24,237 nt of DNA, taken from assembly GCA_021029095.1 (NCBI GenBank), contig JAJOHG010000381.1, positions 1-24,237 on the forward strand, written 5' to 3'. The notes below the pieces were generated by a model. It did no database searches. It was given only the letters and a program-made list of their open reading frames with translations, and was not told the origin of the DNA. Shown piece by piece: positions 9,876-19,478 of this stretch; positions within the stretch are counted from its first letter, which is position 1; each line of letters begins with the position of its first letter. The stretch comes from Phellopilus nigrolimitatus (lineage: Eukaryota; Basidiomycota; Agaricomycetes; Hymenochaetales; Hymenochaetaceae). The translations under genes were made by a program, and so were the position numbers.

Positions 9876-11113
9876 GGCTAAGACTCTGCGCTGTTATGGC
9901 GTTATCTGGAAGAGCAAGGAAGAAAAGCAAGCTCAGGTCTTCTTAACAGATAACGTACTTGGACTTAAACAAAAGAAAAAAGTCATGGGTGCATGGTATG
10001 ATGCTTCGTGCTATAGAAGAACTTCTTGGTTAGTACTAAGTAAGCCCTCGAATTCACCTGTTTTCGAGTTCTCGGAATCGGCGGGAATAAGAAAGAGCGA
10101 CGGTCCTCCTATTCACTGCGCGATAAGAACGCAGAATCGTATCTCGAGAAAGCATCTGGACCGAGCCTTTGCAAAAAGTAACATGGGTTCGGCAGCTTGT
10201 ATTTCTAGACGTTGTTTTGTGCCTTTGTTGGTATCTTGAGTGTCCTTGTTTAAGTTACGTGTACAATATATGTACAATACCGGGAAGTCTAGGAGTTTGG
10301 TGTCTTTTGACCGCTAACAAGCTGCACGTTCCGTTTCTCATATCCGTTCGGCCAGGAGCTCATTCTGAGTAAAGATCACAGCCGGAAAGCTGCAGTTCCT
10401 GTAGTGGATGGAGTTTATTTAGCCGACTTAACAAACGGACAAATGTGTCCGTCGATCATGATCGGCACTCAAGTGTGGAAAGTCATAAAACACGCTACCA
10501 CACTTTTCCAACTATTTGCATGCTGCAAAACACCGCGCTTGCCTTTTGGTGTATGTTTCCGCTTAACTCGGCGGGCCAGGACTCGAGTCCCTCCATCGTC
10601 TCCTTTTCACGAGCATTTTCACACTTCGATGATTGAGTCGAAATGACATGTCGAGCCCGCTAGTCCCTCGCATTGTTCCACTTATGGTACGTGACTCTCA
10701 CGAAGTCAACCGCCGAAACCTTCTAAGGATTGAGTACGCGTCTGCAGAGTTCACGGGTTATACTCACCTGCCTGGATTTGACTTCTTTAGTCTGAATATT
10801 GCAGTTTGCTTCGGAAAACAAAGCCGTAGAAAAGATCGAGGGCGGAAACAAGGCCTTCTTTCTAAGGCTTCGAGCTCGTCTCGTTTGAAGACTTACGTTA
10901 GAACCCCAGAAAGGAGGTAATGAGTAGGTTTCAGTCTACGTGCAGTTAGACGGCTTGCGTAAATCAATATATTTTACAGCACGATCGACCATGTGGATGG
11001 ACTAGCATCTTGATGACATATCTGCAATATAATGCTTATCAGGATCTTTGAGACCGTATCATCTGAAGGAAACGGAGTAACAGAAATCATGCCCCCAAAG
11101 CACAAAGTTCAAG
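9876..11113. other. Intergenic, about 1.2 kb, no gene seen
   Basis: Upstream of the SDR start and downstream of the SEC5 stop. Plus-strand frames at 9835..10239, 10404..10646 and 10633..10920 have no recognisable content, and the 10404 frame starts with GTG. It contains a cluster of dyads (10435-10590, separate entry). No RNA gene was recognised. Confidence 0.5.
10435..10590. repeat. Cluster of palindromes and inverted repeats
   Basis: Four dyads lie within 156 bp. They are a 6-bp stem ACGGAC/GTCCGT with a 6-nt loop (10435-10452), directly followed by the 12-bp palindrome CGATCATGATCG (10453-10464); an 8-bp stem AAGTGTGG/CCACACTT (10471-10478 and 10498-10505); and the 12-bp palindrome GGACTCGAGTCC (10579-10590). 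They sit about 0.6-0.7 kb upstream of the SDR start. Function is unknown; they may be regulator sites or chance. Confidence 0.5.
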
Positions 11114-14100
11114 TCATAGGCGGGTGTCAGCGGATTTAATTGTCCCCGTGGGAGCCTGGCGTCGGCGCCGCTCCCTACCATCATCCCTGCTCTTTACAGA
11201 GACGGCATCATCGTTGCTATAAGCGCTGGGCCCGGACCCCGTGGTCTGTGCAGTGCTCTTCGACGATTTCTCTTTCTCTTTCCTGAAGCACAGGAACTGG
11301 ATCTGCGTCGCACGGCGCGTATCTGCGAGCGTTTTCTTCACACCCTCGAGCTGGCTCTTCATGTCGTCGCCCTGCCGCCGCACGTACGCTTGCGAGATTT
11401 TGTTGTATACCTCAGAGAGTTTCTTCTCGGCAGCGGTAGTGACGAAACGCGAGGCAGTCTGGTGGAAAAATTCGATTTCAAGAGTCGCCTGAAAGACAAT
11501 CAATACCCAGCTGCATAAGCTACCATAGGTCCCAGCCGAAACTCACCCGTAACATCCCGCCCATGCCGAATTTCTTTATTTTCCGAAAGCAACGCAAAGC
11601 CTCTTCAGCAACTTCTTCTACGAGTGCATTGAGCGTGCGTTCTAGAAGGGACTTGGATACACTCGCGACATGTGCATGTACGTTCACGAGAAACATAAGA
11701 ATCTCGAACATATACGGGCGAATTTCTGTGGGGGGTGGAGAAAGCTCGTGTCAGGCATTGACATCGGTCATTGATAGCAAAATGACGTACCCGTAGGCCT
11801 CGGCGATTCGTACCAATCCATGGAAGCGTCAAGGACTCCTTTTTGAACTATAGCAGTGACAGCTGTAGCCTTCGGCTTTACATACCCGTCGAACAAACTG
11901 TGATCGAGCTCTTGGACGACCTGCGTCAAAGTCTGTGCAAAACCGCAATGATGTTTGAGTATCACGAGATCAGACTGAACGTACTGCCTTGTCGCTATCG
12001 ACATTTGTACCCAAAGCACGTTCTAACTGAGAAATCATGCTCGGTATGAGTGATGCTTTTAGATGACCAAAGTTCGACACGACGAGAAGTAGACGTGTAT
12101 CCTTATTCGATTCAATCAGACGGCATGTTCATCAAAACGCAGCTCCGTCGTACGTACTGGATTTGCAAGGTCAATCAAATCCACTCGATTGCCAGTGGTT
12201 CCGGCCAGCGCATCCATGCCAATCGGAGGCTTCTTGTACTCGGACTCCTCCGATGCCAGAAGGACAAGTCCGTCCAGGAAAGCATAGAGCGAATCCAAAA
12301 ATGATTTTGAAATCTTTGCTATGAAGTTCGGAGCGATGCGATACTGTCTCGTCGGCTTCGCCGCTGACGTGCTGAGATCGATCCCTCCAGCGATCTTGAA
12401 AGCTTCCGTGGTCAGGTGTCGCTGGAAAGTCTGCATCTGATTGAGATACTGTGTCGTGGATTCATGCGCTGGATCAGGCGTCCAGAGCTCCAGGTGATGA
12501 AAAATATTTGAATCTTTTCACGAAGGGGGAGTGTTACGATTGAATAAGGAGCCCAAAGTGCGATACAACACACCTCTAAGCCATACGCTCGTCAGCGTAC
12601 CCTCGAAACGCCATCGAGTGCTTTCGAGGAGACTCTTTAGACCCGAGCTTGCATCTGCTGACACGTCCATCGCTACGATTTCGCTTACGCATTCTTGGAT
12701 CTCTGCGAGAATTCGTGTGAGATAGTACGCGGTCGTGAGGGAATGAGCTCGTTGCGGTGCGAATGGCGGAAGCGCCGCCGCGGCACCACCGAGGCTGTCT
12801 CTCATCGTTGGCGAGGATACGGCCATGTCAGAGAGTGTGAAAAACTGCGAAAGAAGCGCGACGTAGAGGCGTATGACTTCAGACGCCATGGAGCGGCACT
12901 GCGAAGGGCTACGCCGTTGGCCTTTATCGGTGCTCTGATAAATCTCCTGTCAGCTCATTCATCGGTATTTGCCAAAGCACAAACCTTCTTGAATTTTCCG
13001 TCCATGTACCCCTTAGCTATCTTCCAGAAGTTTGGAAGCGACGAGAGCATAGCTTCAGTTATCCCCTTGACCATATCTAGCACGGCCTGCCAGACTTCAT
13101 GCCCAGTCGCTTGCGCTGAAGTTTGGATGGGTCAGTAGCAGCTTCTGACTTCTAGCTCAATAGGAAGTGGACCAACCAATGACAGACTCTGGTTGCTTCG
13201 TGTCGATCGACGCGATACTCGTTCGTAGCTGCGGCATTATAAGAAGTGCCAGAGCAGCCGTGTCGAGCACGCCCGTTTCCGACTTCTGTTTCACATCTTA
13301 TTTAGGATATGAAAATAACTGTAAGTGGTAACAACATTGAACGACTTAATAGACACTGACCTTCAACGTGGGCGCATGCAGTCTTGTAGACCTCGTTCAA
13401 CTGGCTCATGACATGTTTATGCTGAGAGTCGAAGTATACCCATATCGGGTCATCTGAAGTGCTCAGCTCGAGAAGGATTCTTTTAGAAGGAAAGAAAAGG
13501 TTTATCAATCCCCAAATTTCCATGAACAAAACAAAGTATCCTTACTTACTCGATTGTTTTCTCTTGTTCCTCTACCGTGCGAGTCGGGTCCCTCAATTGA
13601 GCAAGCAAGATATTCTTCATTTCGCCCATGACACGCTCCACCGCACCCCATACTTTGTCTAGGATCCGCTTTTGCTGTGCATCCGCATTTGAGGCGGACG
13701 CTCCAGCGGAGTTACTATCCTTCGAACGTGAGGAGACAGGCAGTAGCTGCCCTGGCCGCGATTCCAGCATAAATTTGCCCTTCTTATAGTCACGCAGAGT
13801 CGCTTCGTATTTCCCCTACATAATTATCATATCAGAAAATGTGACCTTGCGCAGTAATAGATGAAAGTAAGATGTACATACTGCCTCGATAGACTCCATG
13901 AGCGATCCTGGAAGGTTGAAGAAGAACTTGGAACGCTCGAAAACGCCTAGCGTCGAGCGTAGCTTTTGGGCTTTCGAAGCATTCTCTAGAACAGGCAAAA
14001 ACACTTGGTCGGCTTTCTGAGCGCTGGCTGAAGGAAAAGTGGGGACATTTAGTTGGGCAGATTTTAGAGACCCGATGTACAAAACATACCCTTCAGTTGT

Positions 14101-14818
14101 TCCCTAAGAGTTTTCGTGGCAAAGTCCGTCGAGTCTGCAAGCAGCCCCTCACGCATGACAGCATATATTGCTATACGTTTGTGGTGTACGTTGATATTTC
14201 AGCCCCGCATATTCCTGGCTGACACCGGAAGGAATTCTTACCGTCTGTCGAAGCCTTGACCGCCACGAAACGATCGAAGTTATCTTCGACTAGTACACGG
14301 ATAGCTTCAGAGCGCGAGTCAAGACTTGCGCGAAGATGTGTAATTCCGACGGCCAAGTCCTGATACGTCGCGTTCGGATGCGCAACGGTGAGAAAAGCCT
14401 TCGGGTCGAAAGACTTTGAGGAAATGAGAATTTGGGCCTCTGATGCATACCATATCAGCGAAGCTCAGACGATGAACGAGCGAAGGAGCGAACTTGAGGC
14501 CATATCCATATCCGACGTACTTTATGGCTATTAGACATATTGATAAAGCAGCGGAAAAGGACGCACTCAATACGGTGTCCCAGCCCGAGGGGGTCCTCCT
14601 CAGTTACGTTGCTCCCGGAACCAGATGTAAGTGATCCTGCTACCGATCCAGTAAGCTCATGGTCTACCTCCTCCCATTTCCTGAGCGCGCTTCTATCAGC
14701 CATGTCCCTCGGTCAATGCCTATAGAGTCGAGGCGACTTACTTGGGAGACAGCGAGGAGATTTTGTACTTGTTCAACAGTGCAGCTTCATCTATTACGAA
14801 TCCAGAATTTCGAGGCAT
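11114..14818 (-). CDS. SEC5: Exocyst complex subunit Sec5
   Basis: Subunit of the eight-protein exocyst that tethers secretory vesicles to the plasma membrane at sites of polarised growth. Recognition rests on DPLGLG near the N-terminus, then [110 protein letters not shown] and [20 protein letters not shown]. Fifteen introns: 14693..14741, 14528..14573, 14414..14450, 14171..14241, 14028..14089, 13816..13881, 13480..13549, 13297..13360, 13116..13176, 12935..12984, 12514..12573, 12102..12157, 11933..11984, 11726..11790, 11489..11546. The product is 945 residues, close to yeast Sec5. The second and third introns are the least certain, the third being only 37 nt. The C-terminus ends in a charged, Ser/Arg-rich tail. 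Confidence 0.9.
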
Positions 14819-15609
14819 AGAAACGCGTCTTTATAGTCTCGTACTCAAATCTGAAGGCTAGCAATACAGGTGAGTATGAGCGCTGGATAAAAAAGAGAGA
14901 TATTCAGAGGGTTGGGTGTGAACGCGTAGCTACGCACTGAGCACAGCGACCAGGTAACCGTCGGCTCATTGATCGGCGTGTCACTCGGCCTCGACAACAT
15001 ATTTATTTACCGTCAGATACCGTATCGAGCCATTTCTTAACCCTAATGTATATGTAGCTATACAAAACCCCAAGCTTCTTAATTGGGGACTCGGAGAGTT
15101 TGGGAAATTACGGTATGTAGGCGAGCCAATTACAAGTAAAGGTTAATGGATAGAGGTCCCATTCTCATTTCGTCCTGGAAAATATCTTAAACTTGATGAT
15201 GACGCTGGAAGCGATATAGCTTTTATAAATCATCAAGGAACCCGTCTGAGTGCGTTCTAAATTTGAGTCGGTCTACTATTTATGTGCTGTTCGCGATCGG
15301 AGCCTGCAATTGGTCAATGGCAGGTAGTCATTGTGAGCCTGTGGTCCAGTGACCTTCTTCCGCTCGGGATTGTTATCTCAAACTGGCGGACCGAAGCGGA
15401 CCTTTGCTGTACTTGCCAGTGACAAGTTGTTGTAGAAGGTCCGGTTCCTAAACGTGATAAGGAGAGCTCCCTTATCGCAAACATCGTAATAATCGAAAAT
15501 CTGGAAAACCGGAATGAGGAGGATGAAAGGACAGAGAATTATGCAGAAAATGTTTCATTGGCAGGAGTACCGGCGCGGGACGTGCGGGGATAAATGCCGG
15601 CGGTGACAT
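14819..15609. other. Divergent intergenic region
   Basis: Spacer between SEC5 (minus) and the polyol dehydrogenase (plus), so it should carry both promoters. I found no open frame with recognisable content and no RNA gene in this part. Confidence 0.55.
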
Positions 15610-15730
15610 CACGTGCAGCAGACGCATAAATTGAAATCTTAGAAGAGACCCCACTCCAGACGCCTTCTTGCCACTCCTTCGTCTTAACCACCACCAACCT
15701 CACCGTCGAATACCTCTATACGCATCCGCC
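15604..15730 (+). promoter_or_regulatory. Candidate promoter and 5' leader of the polyol dehydrogenase
   Basis: A CACGTG E-box (15610-15615) overlaps a CRE-like TGACATCA (15604-15611). A TATA-like CATAAATT follows at about 15625. The remaining stretch to the ATG is rich in C and T (about 15650-15730), as is common for fungal leaders. This is motif matching only; factor binding is not shown. Confidence 0.35.
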
Positions 15731-17310
15731 ATGCCTTCCGGAACGATGAACGCGCTTTACTACCATGAAGTACGTCGTCGAACGCGTCGAACTCGTTGCC
15801 ACTGGCTGACCATCTATATCGCGCACCTCCAGCCCTTTAACTTTGAGATCAAGCAGGTGCCTGTCCCCCAGGTCGGCCCAGACGATGTGCTGTTAAAAGG
15901 TGTGTGGTTCATGATGGCCTGGAAGCAAGGTGTGTATCTGAAGTGCTTTGGTTTTGCCAGTAACATGCTGTGGCGTCTGTGGCACGGATGCGCACATTCA
16001 CGAAGGCGAATTCATCGCCCAGTTCCCTGTGAGTAGTTGTTTGCATTCTCCTCATCGTTGTCGAAGCGATTGCCCGCGATGTAAGATCTCGTTGGGCGCT
16101 AGTATTGGGTGTGGCGAACAAGATTGGCTCAGGGGTTGTTTGTATATGGAGTGGCGCATCTGTTAATTATGAAGGGCTTGATCAATCATGTCTTCGCGTA
16201 GAATTTCCGAGGATTACCCTACTCCGTCTTTTTTCACTGTCAAGACGGGATATTCTAACTTCATTTTGAAACTCCAGCTTATTCCTGGACACGAAGCAAT
16301 TGGTACAGTTGTCGAATGGGGCTCAAACGTAAAGGGCTTCGAAGTAGGCGAGCGCTGCGTAGCTGACGTTAGCATCACCGTAAGCACAGCATCTTGTATA
16401 AACTATGTATACATACTAAGTTGCGTTCTTCAGTGCGACAAGTGCTTCTTCTGCAGACGTGGTCAATCACTTCTGTGCGAGAACTTCCATGCTCGCGGTG
16501 TAACGCAGGACGGTGGTTTTGCCGACTACATCGTTTAGTACGTCGACGACGTTCTTCCCAGAGTTGTATATATATATAATTAATCCATAAATACAGCAAA
16601 CAGCAAAAGCTGTACAAGATTCATAATCTTTCCGATGAGGACGCGACCCTGCTGGAGCCTGCGGCCTGTGCGCTGCACGGACTCGACAAGCTCGCGCCAC
16701 CCGTCGGAATCGAGGTTCTCGTGCTCGGTGCGGGCCCGACCGGTCTTATCCTCGCGCAGCTGCTCAAGCTCAACGGCGCGCTGCGCGTCGTGATTGCCGC
16801 GAACAAGGGCCTCAAGATGGACATTGCAAAGGATCTAGACTGTGGCGACGAGTACATCGAGCTCGATCGTGCGAACCCCGGCGCGCAGTGGGAGCAGCTC
16901 AAGAAGGATAATCCATATGGCTTTGATGTCGTCGTCGAGGCAACTGGCGTGGAGAAGCTTGCGGATGAGAGCATCAACTATGTCCGTCGCGGTGGCACCC
17001 TTATGATCTACGGCGTGTACGCAAACAAGGCGCGTGTACACTGGCCTCCGAGCAAGATCTTCGGTGACGAGATTAAGGTATGATGTTCTTTAAAATGCCT
17101 AAGGGACTTACGCTAATCAATGTATGCGTCCTGTAGATCATCGGCTCGTTCTCGCAGACATTCTGCTTCCCTCGCGCGGTTGCTTACCTCGACAGTGGTA
17201 AGATCCGCACGAAGGGCATGGTCACGGACGTCTTCAAGCTCGCAGACTACCAGAAAGCGCTCGACAAGATGAACAGCCGCGGTGCACTCAAGATCGCCAT
17301 CAAGCCATGA
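15731..17310 (+). CDS. Zinc-dependent polyol dehydrogenase, D-arabinitol dehydrogenase-like
   Basis: Medium-chain dehydrogenase of 344 residues. Introns: 15770..15832, 15900..15960, 16029..16277 (249 nt, unusually long), 16380..16433, 16538..16596, 17078..17136. Catalytic zinc ligands are Cys42 in CGVCGTD and His63-Glu64 in LIPGHEAIG. The structural zinc set is Cys93, 96, 99 and 107 in [15 protein letters not shown]. Nucleotide binding is GAGPTG (171-176). After the second Rossmann strand the sequence is AANKG, with no acidic residue, which favours NADP(H). The start [13 protein letters not shown] and overall layout resemble the NADP-dependent D-arabitol dehydrogenase described in rust fungi; sorbitol or another polyol is possible. 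Likely cytosolic. The start is the first ATG after a pyrimidine-rich leader. Confidence 0.88.
16566..16579. repeat. (TA)n microsatellite in an intron
   Basis: A short TA run in the polyol dehydrogenase intron 16538..16596, upstream of the TACAG acceptor. Confidence 0.7.
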
Positions 17311-17742
17311 GCGGAAGAGAACTGATATCATCATGGTATTGTGATAAAATTGTGATGGCTATTCTATGCACACACCTGACCGCGTTCTCCGTTCATCGTA
17401 ATTATTGTGCAAGCAGTTGTTTTACTAGATACAAGTCAAAGTAGTCGAACGAAATCCATGTTGTACTTTGTTAAAACGGAATACAGTTGCTAGTAGTTGC
17501 GGGAGAGAATGATACAGAAAGGCGCGTAAAAGATCGAACGGGAACAATTTCGGAACATTAACGTTTCGCATAATTTTATATTTTTCACTCAATCGGGGGA
17601 AGTCAAGCCCGAAGTGGCCGGTGTAAATTCGCGTTGACCACGAAGCTTGACTGACGAGACCTCCAGCTTGGTAGCGAATTGAAAGTGCATAGTTTCTCTC
17701 TATACTGATAATTAACATTATTTGACACTAGTTTTCCTAGCT
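17311..17742. other. Intergenic, nothing recognised
   Basis: The 3' flank of the polyol dehydrogenase and 5' flank of the next plus-strand gene. The minus-strand open frame 17425..17718 shows no family features and no sensible splice partners. Confidence 0.55.
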
Positions 17743-18148
17743 ATGTTTCGAGCCGGCGCATCGCGAGTGGCGCTCTCGAAGAACTCCAAATTGGTCCGAT
17801 CGCGATTCAATTCATCTAACTCGTCTTCAACGGCACTGGAGTTCAAAGTCGTTCTCGACAACCAGACTTTGTACGTCGGAAAGCCTCTCGCAGAAGCCCT
17901 GGGCTGGACGCCTCAGGCCGGCGTGGACGGCGTCAAGCTCTCCTTGCACGGCTGGGACCCAACCTTTTTCACCATCACCCGCGCTGGCACGGACAGCGGT
18001 ACGTTGCTTCCTATGATTCCTATTCTCGACGGGCGCAATCACTGGTATGCTGAACTGAGCAACCCCAGAATGGCTCGCACGCGGCACAGTTGAAAGCGGA
18101 CAGAATCCGGACGTGCAGACCGTTCTCGACCATCTGAAGGAGCGATGA
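17743..18148 (+). CDS. Small protein with mitochondrial-type N-terminus, function unknown
   Basis: Two exons (17743..17998 and 18069..18148) joined by a 70-nt intron give 111 residues. The first 25 residues (MFRAGASRVALSKNSKLVRS...) are basic, Ser-rich and free of acids, as in a mitochondrial presequence. A compact body follows with VLDNQTLYVGKPLAEALGW, VDGVKLSLHGWDP and, after the splice, EWLARGTVESGQNPDVQTVLDHLKER. The second exon reads sensibly only after splicing, which supports the model. ATG 17743 is chosen because the longer frame starts at a non-ATG codon. I do not recognise a family. The gene converges with the Doc gene, their stop codons being about 140 bp apart. Confidence 0.65.
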
Positions 18149-18285
18149 TATACCGAAATCATTACAATTATGTAAGGAACTGGCCAATCGAGTTGTTTGA
18201 GCCACATATGTATAATAAGCACAAGTCATTTCTGGGGAAAGAGACTTCCATTATTTACGTGGCTCCTGTCTCGCGCATGCTCCGA

Positions 18286-18745
18286 CTATGATTCTTCCCC
18301 AGCGAGTCCAGCGACTTCCATCTCTCCTTTCGCAACAGAAACGTGACGTTCCGCAAGCGCGTGCAGCTCCTCGTACGCCACGCCTAGAGCGCCGCCATCG
18401 ACAAGGCCGGGAAGCCCTTGTGCACGTAGATATTCGTTTGCCAAAAAGAATGCTAGGCTCTAAATTAGCACGAGAAGTTGATATGAGATAATCCCGCACA
18501 CCTGTGCGTTTATTTCCATCCAGAAAGGGGTGTCCCTTTATGATGCCGTACGATATCTGGGCTGCGAGGTACGCAGGTGGCCTATGTGGTTCGTACGTCG
18601 CGACGTGCAAGGGTCTTGCCAAAGCCGAGTGCAGCTCATTCGGCTTGACAATCACGGACTCAGAAGGGTGCACAATCTGCGCATTGATGCGAGCTGCGTA
18701 CGTCGGCGTAAAGAGCCGTGATAGACGGGCAGTGTGCGCTGCCAT
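18286..18745 (-). CDS. Fic/Doc family protein
   Basis: A 136-residue protein from two exons (18745..18502 and 18452..18286) separated by a 49-nt intron 18453..18501. The full Fic motif HPFLDGNKR is at 72-80 and is followed by T-A-F-F-L-A-N across the splice, as in Doc-type proteins. The length also matches Doc rather than long Fic enzymes. Fic-fold enzymes transfer AMP or, for Doc, phosphate to protein hydroxyls using the His; the target here is unknown. In bacteria Doc is paired with a Phd antitoxin; no partner gene and no [ST]xxxE[GN] inhibitory motif is seen. The intron and normal codon use show a resident fungal gene, while the family distribution suggests an ancient bacterial origin (inference). 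Confidence 0.85.
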
Positions 18746-19478
18746 GATGAAGAAGGGAGCAAGTTGAGCGACCCCGAAAAGCGACGTCGAACCGCAATCA
18801 ATTTACTCAGAAGCCGCAGAAGCAGGAGATGCAAGATAGTGCACAAGAATCAACTCGGAACCTCAAATTGGCTGGTGCAAAATCCGAGATGCTCTAGACG
18901 AAAAGGAGTATATGAGGTATGAGGGACCTAGCTACAAGACTGAGTACTACGGATGCATGTGCATACATGAACATATGAGAGAGCAGACACAAGATAGGAA
19001 AAAACACAGAACGATAAGGGTTCAGGGAAAAAACAGAGCAAAGCGAAGAAAGAAAGAAAATAAGAATTTGCAATTTGAATCATGCACCGGAGAAAGCGAG
19101 CGGAATAATTGAAGGGCACACAGGAAGAATTTGCGGACTCAAAAGGGAGACGGCTGGTGTGATACTGGGAGAGAAGAATCCAGAAGCGGGAGAAGTATAT
19201 ACATAACCCTCTGACTGGAGAAGGCAGTCCGATTTATAGCCACGAGGACGGTAAGAGGGGTGAGCGATATACGGCTTTTTTTAATCGAATGTTTGAGCAA
19301 GAGGAAGTCAAGGAATCCACAATTGGCCAGGGAAAACAAAGGATGATGAAAGGATAAAAAAGACATAGCATGGACAGCGCGACGAATAAAAGAAGAGACT
19401 GAATCGATGACAGAAGAGGCTCTCGCATAAGAAATCTTTATCACGATCGTTGAAAAGGTTAATACAGCAACACCCCAG
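18746..19478. other. Intergenic, purine-rich on the plus strand
   Basis: Doc upstream region and 3' flank of the WOPR gene. From about 18990 to 19100 the plus strand is strongly A/G-rich, including GAAA repeats, so the WOPR 3' UTR would be pyrimidine-rich. Minus-strand frames such as 19139..19588 overlap the end of the WOPR gene out of frame and have no recognisable content. Confidence 0.5.

Noticed and set aside
10579..10590. GGACTCGAGTCC as a tRNA T-arm
   Set aside because: The loop would be too short, no anticodon arm or acceptor stem pairs around it, and no B-box consensus is met.
10404..10646. Plus-strand open frame of 80 codons
   Set aside because: It starts with GTG and has no recognisable content or splice partners; not credible as a fungal gene.
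17827..18222. Minus-strand open frame of 131 codons
   Set aside because: It is antisense to the small mitochondrial-type gene, whose two exons join cleanly at a GT-AG intron on the plus strand.
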